Notes: a model not told the origin generated them from the letters alone. DNA of 10,932 nucleotides from Gemmatimonadota bacterium (GCA_003222065.1 QHUV01000024.1:1-10932); one strand, 5' to 3'; shown: positions 1 to 6,824, counted from the stretch's first letter. Numbers and translations: made by a program.

Positions 1-232
1 AGTGCCGGACAGCGTCATCGCGAGGATGCGGCGGGCGAGTGAACGATCGAAGGAGCACGCGACCGCGGAAGGGATTGCCATTGCGCGGGAGATGCTCGAG
101 CGGGTGCGAACGGTGGTGCAAGGGGTACAGGTATCGGCACCGTTTGGGAAGGTGGAGCTCGCGTTGCAAGTGTTCGATGGGTTGGTGGCGGGACCTAACG
201 AGTACGGGAAGGTCGGGGCTGGCAGATCATAG
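1..232 (+). CDS. Methylenetetrahydrofolate reductase domain, C-terminal end (probable bifunctional homocysteine S-methyltransferase/MTHFR), 5'-truncated
   Basis: The gene enters from the left edge; the first complete codon is at base 2 and the TAG stop is at 230-232, leaving 76 residues. The visible segment reads as an amphipathic helix with IARMRRAS, then EGIAIAREMLERV, then VQGVQVSAPFGKVELALQV. This resembles the last helix-strand unit of the FAD-dependent MTHFR barrel, where 'EG..IA.E.L..L...VQGVY.MPPFG' is typical, most closely in proteins that fuse a zinc-dependent homocysteine methyltransferase to MTHFR. Known role: reduction of 5,10-methylene-THF to 5-methyl-THF, and methyl transfer to homocysteine to give methionine. 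The fusion itself is inferred, because the N-terminal part lies outside the window. A stand-alone MetF is the alternative. The residues after about position 60 (AGPNEYGKVGAGRS) look unconserved. The next gene starts 55 bp downstream. Confidence 0.75.
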   Translation, partial: VPDSVIARMRRASERSKEHATAEGIAIAREMLERVRTVVQGVQVSAPFGKVELALQVFDGLVAGPNEYGKVGAGRS

Positions 233-235
233 AGA

Positions 236-276
236 GCGGGAACCGCGTAAACGGCGGGAACCGCACTTCACGCGGT
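236..276. repeat. Short GCGG/CCGC repeats before the chelatase gene
   Basis: The 11-mer GCGGGAACCGC occurs twice, at 236-246 and 254-264. Each copy can fold on itself (GCGG-GAA-CCGC). A third pairing, ACCGC (260-264) with GCGGT (272-276), overlaps the second copy. All this lies in the 55-bp spacer between the MTHFR end and the chelatase start. It could be an operator, a weak terminator-like structure, or chance in GC-rich DNA. Confidence 0.4.
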
Positions 277-281
277 ATATT
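276..281 (+). promoter_or_regulatory. Possible -10 element (TATATT) for the chelatase gene
   Basis: TATATT is an AT-rich hexamer standing out in GC-rich sequence, 6 bases before the ATG at 288. No Shine-Dalgarno sequence is visible between it and the ATG. A promoter here would give a leaderless or nearly leaderless mRNA. No convincing -35 box was found, so the call is tentative. Confidence 0.25.
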
Positions 282-287
282 GGACAC

Positions 288-776
288 ATGCGAGCAATTC
301 TTCTGGTCGATCATGGATCGGTTCGCCCGGAGGCGAATCACATGCTCGACTGCGTCGCCAATCTGTTGCAGGAGATGGTCGGGCCGGCTGTGCTGGTGCG
401 AGCAGCGCACATGGAGCTCGCCGAGCCGCTGATTCCGGAAGGCGTCGAGGCGTGCGTCGAGGCGGGAGCGACGGAGTTAGTTGTCTTTCCGTACATGCTT
501 TCGCCGGGCAAGCACTCGACGCGGGATATTCCACGGATCGTCGCCGAGGCGACGCGGGGCCATCCGGAGTTGAGGGTGCGCGTCACGCCGGCGTTTGGGG
601 TTCACGCGAAGCTCGCCGAAGTGATCGCGGAGCGAGCGGGCGTCGAGGTGACATCGGGCGTCGCTGAATGCACTCGCTGCTGGAATCCCGATGGATCGAT
701 CGGAGCATGCGGCGACGCGTGCTGCGCGCGCGCGGCGGCGGCCACGGCGGCCGAGCGATCCGCCGCCCGCGCTTAG
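288..776 (+). CDS. CbiX/SirB-family chelatase-like protein with cysteine-rich C-terminus
   Basis: The protein has 162 residues. The N-terminus MRAILLVDHGS is the hallmark of CbiX/SirB chelatases (sirohydrochlorin cobalto- or ferrochelatase), in which the histidine of 'DHGS' (H9) binds the metal. The second expected histidine lies in 'SPGKHSTRDIP' (H76). The 'FGVHAKLAEVIAER' segment near residues 103-116 matches the family's end-of-domain helix. One chelatase domain of about 120 residues is present, as in the short CbiX type. Known family role: cytoplasmic insertion of Co2+ or Fe2+ into sirohydrochlorin for cobalamin or siroheme. An extra tail from about residue 125 carries C128, C131, C141, C145 and C146, ending in an Ala-rich stretch; it may bind metal or a cluster (inference). 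The frame stays open upstream to base 39, but that part is arginine-rich and unlike the family, so ATG 288 is chosen. No Shine-Dalgarno is seen. The stop overlaps that of the convergent gene. The exact metal and pathway cannot be told. Confidence 0.85.
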   Translation: MRAILLVDHGSVRPEANHMLDCVANLLQEMVGPAVLVRAAHMELAEPLIPEGVEACVEAGATELVVFPYMLSPGKHSTRDIPRIVAEATRGHPELRVRVTPAFGVHAKLAEVIAERAGVEVTSGVAECTRCWNPDGSIGACGDACCARAAAATAAERSAARA

Positions 777-1582
777 TTGCCGGCGACGCAGCGCTTCGCG
801 CGCTCGTACGCGACCGCCTCGCCGATGAGCCGAAAGGTGCGCTCCTCTTGCCACGTCCACCACTCAGGACGTGCGATGCCCGCGTAGCGCCAGTGCGCCG
901 CCGCCGCGTCGTCATAGGCGTCGGCGACCGTTGCCCTGCCCCACCCCTTCGAGACATTACCCTCGAGTTGCACGGCAGCACTATCGGTCGCGTGGACGAG
1001 ACGGGCGAGCGTACCCGCATTCGAGTTGTCGCTGAACACCGCGGAGGTCAACACCATTGGGACCAATCCCCAGAGCTGGGGGTCGGCGCTCGCCGCAAAG
1101 CTGAGCGTGAACGAGCGGCGCGCGAGATCGACGACGTCGGCATCGATCTGGCCGGCGCTGTCGGCGGCCATGAGGCGAGTGATCTCGCGCTCGGCGTCGT
1201 CAGGCGTTAGGCGTAGCATCATGGCATGCGTCGCTTCGTGGAGCAGCGTACCGCCATCGGTGGAATCGCTCACGTAGATCACACCACCGGTACCGTCGGC
1301 CGCGAACGCGGCGATCGCCTCGCCGAGATGACGGTCGCCACGGCGAAATTGAACGCGGTCGATGAGGTCGTGAGCCGGCGAGCGGTCGTATCGCGCCAGA
1401 ATGGCCTGGCCGAGGAGGGTGCTCTCGTCCAAATCTCCCGCGACCTGCCGACAGAGCCAAGCGTCGCTGGGAATCACGTCGACGCGTGGAGGGGGGGCAG
1501 CATTGGTGACGAGTGTCACTTGCGCGGAAGCGCTCGTCGCTGCGAGCAGCAGCACGAGCGCGCCGATGGCGGGCAATCTCAT
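773..1582 (-). CDS. Secreted putative zinc metallopeptidase (HEATH motif), unknown family
   Basis: The protein has 269 residues. The first 21 (MRLPAIGALVLLLAATSASAQ) form a signal peptide with an Ala-x-Ala-type cleavage site, so it is probably periplasmic or secreted. Residues 114-122 read LHEATHAMM: HEATH at 115-119 fits the HExxH zinc-binding motif of zincins. A possible third ligand is E255 or E260 in 'IGEAVAYERA' near the C-terminus, a spacing and context seen in gluzincin-like proteins (inference). Upstream of the motif, 'GGVIYVSDSTDGGTLLHE' resembles a beta strand edge leading into the active-site helix. I do not recognise a named family, and the substrate is unknown. The start is ATG at 1580-1582; no Shine-Dalgarno is apparent. 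The gene is monocistronic and convergent with the chelatase gene, with overlapping stop codons (773-776). Confidence 0.75.
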   Translation of the reverse strand: MRLPAIGALVLLLAATSASAQVTLVTNAAPPPRVDVIPSDAWLCRQVAGDLDESTLLGQAILARYDRSPAHDLIDRVQFRRGDRHLGEAIAAFAADGTGGVIYVSDSTDGGTLLHEATHAMMLRLTPDDAEREITRLMAADSAGQIDADVVDLARRSFTLSFAASADPQLWGLVPMVLTSAVFSDNSNAGTLARLVHATDSAAVQLEGNVSKGWGRATVADAYDDAAAAHWRYAGIARPEWWTWQEERTFRLIGEAVAYERAKRCVAGN

Positions 1583-1976
1583 TGTGTGCAGCGATCGGCG
1601 CCGGACGACTTGCCCCGTGCTTCGGCCGTCAGGAGGGAGGACGGAAGAAGTGCGGGCGTGCGACGCGATGGGGACGTCGCGGCGCGAATGGCGCCGCAGT
1701 CGCTCTCAGGGCAACATCGGGACCGCGCGCAATGACAACGCGGTCGGGAGGCGGGCCAATGCCTAACGACTTGGCGCGGCGCGGCTTACTTCGCCGAGCG
1801 GCAATGTTGCCGTTGCGGTGTCTACCTCGCGTTTTGCGAGCGGAAGGTGCACGTTGCGGCGGCGGACAAATGAGCCGGGGACGAGCGTCGTACCAAGCGA
1901 CACCCCTCGCTGCTCGTTGGGCTGCTGGATAGAGTACACCGGTGGCGGAGTACTCAGCACACCTGAGAGCGATTCC
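1583..1976. other. Intergenic region of about 394 bp without a convincing gene
   Basis: This is the divergent spacer between the HEATH-motif gene (minus) and the acyl-CoA dehydrogenase (plus), so it should hold promoters for both. The open frames crossing it encode Arg- and Ser-rich peptides with no recognisable pattern. The dehydrogenase frame is open back to a GTG at 1818, but the added 53 residues do not resemble the family. A small inverted repeat, CTCGC-GTTTT-GCGAG, lies at 1826-1840. One GCCTAAC word is at 1761-1767. No clear -35/-10 pair was found. Confidence 0.6.
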
Positions 1977-3146
1977 ATGGCGATCGAAACCTCGGCGGCG
2001 CGGCCGCCATTGACGGTGCTCTCCGAAGAGGAGGCGATGTTCCGCGATGCGATCGCGGAGTTCGCGGCGCAGGAAGTTCGGCCGCGAGTGCAGCGGATGG
2101 AGCGTGAGGAGAAGATCGACCCTGATCTCATTACCAGGTTCTTCGAAATGGGATTGATGGGCGTCGAGGTTCCCGAATCGCTCGGCGGGTCCGACGGCAC
2201 GCTGATGATGGTGACACTCGCGGTCGAGGAGATCAGCAAGGTCGATCCGGCGGCGGCGATTTTAATGGACGTACAGAACACGCTGGTGAACTATCCGATT
2301 CGGACGTACGGCGGCGACGTCATGAAAGCGACCTATTTGCCGCAACTCGCGAGTGAAAAGGTTGGCGCGTACGCACTCTCAGAGGCGGCGTCGGGCTCGG
2401 ATGCGTTCGGGATGCAGTCACGGGCCGAGCAGCGGGGCGACCGGTGGATTCTCACCGGGCGGAAGCTTTGGATCACGAATGGCGCCGAAGCGGAGATCTA
2501 CGTCGTGTTCGCAAACGCGAATCCCGCCGCAGGCTACAAGGGAATTACGGCCTTCGTCGTCGAGCGGGGGTTTCCGGGATTTGCCGTCGGTAAGAAAGAG
2601 GACAAGCTCGGCATTCGCGCGTCGAGCACGACGGAGCTGATTCTCGACGGTGTCGAGGTGCCTAACGACAACGTGCTCGGGCCGGTCGGCCAGGGCTACA
2701 AGATCGCCATCGACACGCTGAATGGCGGGCGCGTCGGCATCGGCGCGCAGATGATCGGCGTCGCGGACGGCGCCCTTCACGCCGCGCTCGATTACACGAA
2801 GGAACGACGCCAATTCGGCAAGTCGATCGGCGAGTTCCAAGCGGTACAGTTTCAGCTCGCACAGGCACGCGCCGAGCTGGAAGGGGCGAGACTCCTGGTT
2901 TACAACGCGGCGCGACTGAAAGACGCGGGACGCGACATTGCGCTGGAAGGCGCGATGGCGAAGCTGATCTCGTCCCAGGTCGCCGAGCGCGTCACGTCGC
3001 TCGCGCTCGAGCTGCACGGCGGGTACGGGTACACGAAGGACTACCCGGTGGAGAAATTCTATCGCGACGCCAAGATCGGCACGATCTACGAGGGAACGTC
3101 GAACATGCAGCTGCAGACGATAGCGAAGGGGCTGGGGGTTCGGTGA
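1977..3146 (+). CDS. Acyl-CoA dehydrogenase, short/branched-chain type
   Basis: The protein has 389 residues, the normal length for the family. It is an FAD flavoenzyme that oxidises acyl-CoA to trans-2-enoyl-CoA in fatty-acid or branched-chain amino-acid catabolism, passing electrons to electron-transfer flavoprotein. Both acyl-CoA dehydrogenase signatures are present: ALSEAASGSDAFG at 133-145, and E345 through D364 containing GGYGYTKDYPVEK. The catalytic base is E372 in GTIYEGTSNMQLQ, its usual place in short-chain and short/branched-chain enzymes. WITNG (165-169) and RRQFGKSIGEFQAVQ (277-291) fit FAD binding and the dimer interface. Overall it resembles 2-methylbutyryl-CoA dehydrogenase (ACADSB type), but the true substrate could be butyryl- or another short acyl-CoA. 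ATG 1977 is preceded by a weak GAGAG (1965-1969). The gene overlaps the next by 4 bp (GTGA), indicating translational coupling. Confidence 0.95.
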   Translation: MAIETSAARPPLTVLSEEEAMFRDAIAEFAAQEVRPRVQRMEREEKIDPDLITRFFEMGLMGVEVPESLGGSDGTLMMVTLAVEEISKVDPAAAILMDVQNTLVNYPIRTYGGDVMKATYLPQLASEKVGAYALSEAASGSDAFGMQSRAEQRGDRWILTGRKLWITNGAEAEIYVVFANANPAAGYKGITAFVVERGFPGFAVGKKEDKLGIRASSTTELILDGVEVPNDNVLGPVGQGYKIAIDTLNGGRVGIGAQMIGVADGALHAALDYTKERRQFGKSIGEFQAVQFQLAQARAELEGARLLVYNAARLKDAGRDIALEGAMAKLISSQVAERVTSLALELHGGYGYTKDYPVEKFYRDAKIGTIYEGTSNMQLQTIAKGLGVR

Positions 3147-4111
3147 ACTCCATCCGCGTCCACAAAACCGGCGGGCCGGAAGTCCTCCGAATCGAAGAGC
3201 TGCCCGATCCAGCGCCGGGGCCGGGTGAACTCGTCGTCAACATCGAGGCAATTGGCGTCAACTACCTCGAGATCTACCAGCGCGAGGGTTTGTACACGGT
3301 GCAACGGCCCTTTACGCCAGGCAGCGAGGCGGCGGGCACGGTCCGCGCGTTAGGCACCGGCGTCACCGAGTTCCGTGTCGGCGACCGGGTCGTTTCGCAC
3401 AGTATGCATGGGGCGTATGCATCGCGGGCGATCGTCGCCGCGGATCGCGCGGTGAAGATTCCGGAGGGCATCACGAGCAAAGTCGCCGCGGCGGTCTTTC
3501 TTCAGGGCCTCACGGCGCACTATCTGGCGACGTCGACCTACCCGCTCAAGATGGGCGACAACTGCCTCGTGCACGCGGCGGCGGGAGGCGTCGGACTCCT
3601 TCTCTGTCAGATCGCCAAGAAGCGGGGCGCATTCGTCATTGGCACGGCATCGACGCCAGAGAAGCTCGAGCTGGCGCACGATGCCGGAGCGGACGAGACT
3701 ATCAATTACACGTCGCGCGATTTCGTGACGGAAGTCAAACGCATCACCGGTGAGGTGGGAGTCGCCGTGGTGTATGACTCCGTGGGCCGCACGACGTTCG
3801 AGGGATCGCTGAACTGTCTGCGGCGACGGGGGATGCTGGCGCTGTTCGGTCAATCGAGCGGGCCGGTACCGCCCATCGATCCACAAGTACTCAACCGGAA
3901 GGGCTCACTCTTTCTTACGCGACCGACGCTCAACGACTACGTCGCGACGCGCGAAGAGCTGCTGCAGCGGTCGAATGAATTGTTCGGGTCGGTGAAGGAC
4001 GGCACCCTCAAGGTGAGAATCGGAGCGGAGTTTCCGTTGGTGAGAGCGGCAGATGCGCACAGAGCGCTGGCGAGTCGGAAGACGATGGGGAAGATTGTGC
4101 TGATGCCATGA
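3143..4111 (+). CDS. NADPH:quinone oxidoreductase (zeta-crystallin-like MDR protein)
   Basis: The protein has 322 residues, typical of the zinc-free medium-chain dehydrogenase/reductase superfamily. An N-terminal GroES-like domain covers about residues 1-125 and includes GPGELVVNIEAIGVNYLEIY and PGSEAAGTV. The Rossmann domain follows, with VHAAAGGVG (143-151) as the dinucleotide-binding loop after QGLTAHYL (121-128). Zinc-binding cysteine clusters of alcohol dehydrogenases are absent, which supports a QOR-type enzyme using NADPH to reduce quinones or alpha,beta-unsaturated carbonyls in the cytoplasm. Start is GTG at 3143, overlapping the dehydrogenase stop by 4 bp; a G-rich stretch lies just upstream. 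Its pairing with an acyl-CoA dehydrogenase suggests a role near acyl or enoyl-CoA metabolism, but this is inference. The stop TGA (4109-4111) overlaps an upstream in-frame ATG (4108) of the following gene. Confidence 0.93.
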   Translation: MNSIRVHKTGGPEVLRIEELPDPAPGPGELVVNIEAIGVNYLEIYQREGLYTVQRPFTPGSEAAGTVRALGTGVTEFRVGDRVVSHSMHGAYASRAIVAADRAVKIPEGITSKVAAAVFLQGLTAHYLATSTYPLKMGDNCLVHAAAGGVGLLLCQIAKKRGAFVIGTASTPEKLELAHDAGADETINYTSRDFVTEVKRITGEVGVAVVYDSVGRTTFEGSLNCLRRRGMLALFGQSSGPVPPIDPQVLNRKGSLFLTRPTLNDYVATREELLQRSNELFGSVKDGTLKVRIGAEFPLVRAADAHRALASRKTMGKIVLMP

Positions 4112-4131
4112 GGCCGAATTGGAGCGACGTG

Positions 4132-5736
4132 ATGCCTAACATGTCTCGATATCGATATGCTTGCGTGGTCGCCATTGCCTGCGCCGCGGACGCACGGGCG
4201 CAGCAGGCGGTGGGGACGCAGCCGGCGAACGATCCGGTCAACGTCCTGGCGGCCCGGGTGCAGCAGGTCGTAGACAGGCCGGAGTTCAAGCACGCAACGT
4301 TCGGCATCGCGTTTTATTCCCTGGCCGATGGTCGGATGGTGTGGTCACAGAACGCGGACAAGCTATTCGTCTCGGCGTCGACCACGAAGCTGCTTACGGA
4401 AGGCACCGCGCTGCAGCTGTTAGGCGCGGACTATCGCTTTCACACGCGCGTGTACCGAACCGGGCGTTTGAACGGGAACACGGTAGAAGGCGACCTGGTG
4501 CTCGTCGCGAGTGGCGACCCGAATCTATCCGGGCGGATACAACCAGGAGATCAACTGGCGTTTCAGAATGTGGATCACTCGTACGATGCGAGCCCGGATA
4601 CCAAGTCGGTGCCGGGTGATCCACTGGCGGTAATTCGCGAGCTCGCGAGTCAGATCGCTGCGAGAGGCATCAAGCGCGTCACGGGGCGGGTGCTCGTCGA
4701 CATCTCGCTCTTCCATGAAGGGGATCGCGAGCTCGGCACTGGTGTCGTCATCTCCCCAATCATCGTCAATGACAACCTGGTCGATCTCACGATCGGCGCC
4801 GGACCGCAGGCCGGCGCGACAACGACAGTCCAGGTGACGCCGACCACTCCGTATGTGAAGTTTGTCAACAAGTCGACCACCGGACCGGCCGGCGCGCGGC
4901 CGAGCATCACATGGTCATCCGACGTCACGGATCCGGATGGTGCGCACACCGTGACGATCTCCGGCACCTTTCCGGCCGACAAGCCGCCAATTCTGTTTAC
5001 GTACGCCGTGCCCGAACCGAGCCGATTCGCGGAGGTCGTCTTTGCCGATGCATTGCGGGCACAAGGCGTCGCCGTGAACCTGGCCACGGCCGCCGCGCAG
5101 CACGAGTACCGTGGCGCACCAGCCGCGTACACCGCCGAGAATCTGGTAGCCGACCATGTGTCGCCGCCGCTCAGTCAAGAGGTGAAGGTTACGCTGAAGG
5201 TGAGTCAGAACCTGCACGCGAGCACGACGCCGTTCATCGTGAAGTCCGTGCTCGCGCGAAGCGACACCGCGAAGACGGGATTCGATCTGGAGCACGACTT
5301 TTTGCAGCGAGCGGGGCTCGACCTCGGCGGCGCACAGCAGACGGATGGAGCGGGTGGCGACGCGCGGTTCTCGCCGTCGTTCATGGTGCATTATCTGGAG
5401 TACATGTCCAAGCAATCGACGTTCGATGCCTTCCTCAGCGCTTTACCGGTGTTAGGCAGAGACGGCACGCTCTGGAATATCCAGACGACGTCGCCGGCCG
5501 CCGGGCACGTGTTCGCGAAGACGGGCACGTTGGGCAATTACGATGCTCTAAACCGGCGGCTGCTGTTGTCCGCGAAAGGACTCGCGGGCTACTTGACGAC
5601 GGCGAGCGGGAAGCGGTATGCGATCGCGTTGTATGTGAACAATGTGTCGGTATCGTTGGATCCGGCGGACGTGGCGAGAGTCGCGGGGCAGGCCTTGGGC
5701 GAGGTCGCGGGAATAGGGTATCAGACGCTTCCGTGA
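4132..5736 (+). CDS. dacB: D-alanyl-D-alanine carboxypeptidase/endopeptidase (PBP4, class C penicillin-binding protein)
   Basis: The protein has 534 residues from ATG 4132. This start is preferred because GGAG at 4121-4124 sits 7 bases before it. ATG 4108, overlapping the previous stop, would add 8 residues ahead of the signal peptide. Residues 1-23 form a signal peptide (RYACVVAIACAADARAQ), so the enzyme is periplasmic. The penicilloyl-serine transferase motifs are in order: S83-T-T-K86 (nucleophile S83, general-base lysine K86), S358-Q-N360, and K463-T-G465 followed by TLGNY. The long insert between motifs one and two is typical of peptidase family S13 (DacB). Residues 405-414 (DGAGGDARFS) correspond to the family's 'DGSGLSR' segment. 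Family role: removal of the terminal D-Ala from, and cleavage of cross-links in, peptidoglycan. It is the third gene of the 1977-5736 run, but no metabolic link to the first two is evident. Confidence 0.93.
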   Translation: MPNMSRYRYACVVAIACAADARAQQAVGTQPANDPVNVLAARVQQVVDRPEFKHATFGIAFYSLADGRMVWSQNADKLFVSASTTKLLTEGTALQLLGADYRFHTRVYRTGRLNGNTVEGDLVLVASGDPNLSGRIQPGDQLAFQNVDHSYDASPDTKSVPGDPLAVIRELASQIAARGIKRVTGRVLVDISLFHEGDRELGTGVVISPIIVNDNLVDLTIGAGPQAGATTTVQVTPTTPYVKFVNKSTTGPAGARPSITWSSDVTDPDGAHTVTISGTFPADKPPILFTYAVPEPSRFAEVVFADALRAQGVAVNLATAAAQHEYRGAPAAYTAENLVADHVSPPLSQEVKVTLKVSQNLHASTTPFIVKSVLARSDTAKTGFDLEHDFLQRAGLDLGGAQQTDGAGGDARFSPSFMVHYLEYMSKQSTFDAFLSALPVLGRDGTLWNIQTTSPAAGHVFAKTGTLGNYDALNRRLLLSAKGLAGYLTTASGKRYAIALYVNNVSVSLDPADVARVAGQALGEVAGIGYQTLP

Positions 5737-5749
5737 TCTTAGACGGAAG
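5728..5749 (+). terminator. Stem-loop at the dacB stop codon
   Basis: CTTCCGT (5728-5734) and ACGGAAG (5743-5749) form a perfect 7-bp stem with an 8-base loop that contains most of the TGA stop. No T-run follows; instead the purine-rich tandem array begins. It may be a weak or Rho-assisted transcript end, or a 3'-end stabiliser. Confidence 0.35.
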
Positions 5750-5760
5750 AGCACTGAGAA

Positions 5761-5844
5761 GAGCGGACCGAGAGGAGCGAGCCGAAAAGAGCGAGCCGAA
5801 AAGAACGAGCCGAAAAGAGCGAGCCGAAAACGACGAGCCGAGAA
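5761..5844 (+). repeat. 14-bp tandem repeat array, six copies (unit GAGCGAGCCGAAAA)
   Basis: Six consecutive 14-bp units start at 5761, 5775, 5789, 5803, 5817 and 5831. Units 2, 3 and 5 are identical (GAGCGAGCCGAAAA), unit 4 has one change (GAACG...), and units 1 and 6 are more diverged. The purine-rich 5747-5760 may be a decayed further copy. The period is not a multiple of three, so frames crossing it change phase with every copy, and no coding role is likely. It follows dacB and faces the 7-bp array at 5906-5940 in opposite polarity (GAGCG versus CGCTC). Confidence 0.9.
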
Positions 5845-5905
5845 TGGCGCCATCGGCCTCGTTTCCCGACTGCGATGACGATCGTCTCTGAACTGCTAGA
5901 AGTAT

Positions 5906-5940
5906 CGCGTTCTACGCTCCGCGCTCTACGCTCCCCACGC
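5906..5940 (+). repeat. Degenerate 7-bp tandem array (unit TACGCTC/CGCGCTC), about five copies
   Basis: Units are CGCGTTC, TACGCTC, CGCGCTC, TACGCTC and a partial CCCACGC, in steps of 7 from 5906. The unit is related to CACGCTC in the array at 7358-7392; the two share the stretch TCTACGCTCC-R-CGCTC. It ends 28 bp before the ATG of the secreted gene at 5969, within its likely leader or promoter region. The core between this array and the 14-bp array is 5845-5905. Confidence 0.75.
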
Positions 5941-5968
5941 AACCGTCCTCTCACCCGCAGTGTGCCGC

Positions 5969-6802
5969 ATGCTGTCTCGACGTGTGCTGTCTCGGACGCT
6001 CGCTGTTGCGTCGGTTGCTTCCGCTGTTCTATCGCGACTCGCTGGCGCGCAGGACGCAGCCGCACAGACACAACTCGACGAGATCAGTGCGCGGGGACGG
6101 GCGCTCGCCGGATACCAACGTGCCGCGTTGTTCGCGAGCACTCAACTGATGGCAACGAATCCCGATCCAGGGCGCGTACAGCGGTACGTCGCGTATCACG
6201 CCGACAGCGGGTGGGTCGTCGCCTTCGGCCGATTGAATAGCACGCGCGACACGTTCTACGTGAGCCACATTGCGATTCCCGCCGCGATCAACGGGCAGCG
6301 TGTCGATTCCTTATTCGAGTTTCAAACATTCTCCGGGTCAGCGCCGGACACGGACTTCCTCGTCCGTGCGGCACGAGCCATGGACGTGGGCGTGATGACG
6401 CTCGGGGTCACGACACGCGCCTATTCCGCGGCGGCGCTTCCTACGGAGAATGGCGACTGGTGGGTTTACCTCACGCCGGCGGCTGATGTGGCCAGCGTAT
6501 GGCCGTTCGGGGACGACGTGCGCTACCGGATCTCCGCCGACGGAGAACGCGTGCTCGAGACGCACCGCATGCACGTCGGCATGGTAGAGGATGTCGTGGC
6601 GCGGAAAGAAGGAGGCCGCCTGGCAGTGGGCTGGCACCGGGCATCCGTTCGCGACCTGCCGGAAGACTCGGACGTCTTTCATGTTGTCGCTCGACGGCCG
6701 CCGCTGCCCGAGGTCGTCGTTACCCGGCACCATCGGTACGTCGTGAGCGTGGACGGATCGATCAGGTACGTGCAGGGCAAGGAGACGGTGGCGACCCGTT
6801 AG
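5969..6802 (+). CDS. Secreted protein of unknown family
   Basis: The protein has 277 residues from ATG 5969; an in-frame GTG at 5960 would add three. The first 28 residues (MLSRRVLSRT, then a hydrophobic stretch, LSRLAGAQ) form a signal peptide ending in a plausible Ala-Gly-Ala cleavage site, so the product should be exported. I do not recognise the domain. It contains no cysteine. An N-terminal helix (about 30-65) is followed by alternating hydrophobic strand-like segments: RYVAYHADSGWVVAFGRL near 72-89, DWWVYLTPA near 163-171, and GDDVRYRISADGERVLE near 181-197. The last resembles bacterial proteins in which strands report on a 'YPLGGDVRY..S.DG' loop, a weak likeness only. Codon choice is like that of the neighbours. 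No Shine-Dalgarno is visible, and heptamer repeats lie just upstream. It is convergent with the Imm1-like gene, 22 bp apart. Confidence 0.75.
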   Translation: MLSRRVLSRTLAVASVASAVLSRLAGAQDAAAQTQLDEISARGRALAGYQRAALFASTQLMATNPDPGRVQRYVAYHADSGWVVAFGRLNSTRDTFYVSHIAIPAAINGQRVDSLFEFQTFSGSAPDTDFLVRAARAMDVGVMTLGVTTRAYSAAALPTENGDWWVYLTPAADVASVWPFGDDVRYRISADGERVLETHRMHVGMVEDVVARKEGGRLAVGWHRASVRDLPEDSDVFHVVARRPPLPEVVVTRHHRYVVSVDGSIRYVQGKETVATR

Positions 6803-6808
6803 GCGGGT
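6794..6808. terminator. Small stem-loop at the convergent gene junction
   Basis: ACCCG (6794-6798) pairs with CGGGT (6804-6808) around a TTAGG loop holding the TAG stop of the secreted gene. The stem is only 5 bp and lacks a T-run, so terminator function is weakly supported. The whole gap to the convergent stop is just 22 bp. Confidence 0.2.
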
Positions 6809-6824
6809 GACGCGCGCCGGGACG

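Noticed and set aside
1826..1840. CTCGC-GTTTT-GCGAG hairpin as a terminator
   Set aside because: The stem is only 5 bp, no T-run follows and no gene ends nearby.
1513..1932. 139-codon plus-strand frame in the 1583-1976 spacer
   Set aside because: It starts inside the opposite-strand HEATH gene, is Arg/Ala-rich and shows no recognisable pattern or ribosome-binding site.
1818..1976. Possible 53-residue N-terminal extension of the acyl-CoA dehydrogenase
   Set aside because: The extension has no family similarity, while starting at ATG 1977 gives a normal-length enzyme.
4911..5891. 326-codon plus-strand open frame overlapping dacB and the 14-bp array
   Set aside because: It is a shadow of the conserved DacB frame and reads through the repeats as a charged low-complexity peptide.
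5739..6071. Minus-strand open frame with repeated FSARSFRLALFGSL-like peptides
   Set aside because: The peptide repeat comes from the 14-bp DNA repeat, whose period is not a multiple of three; there is no start context or conserved sequence.
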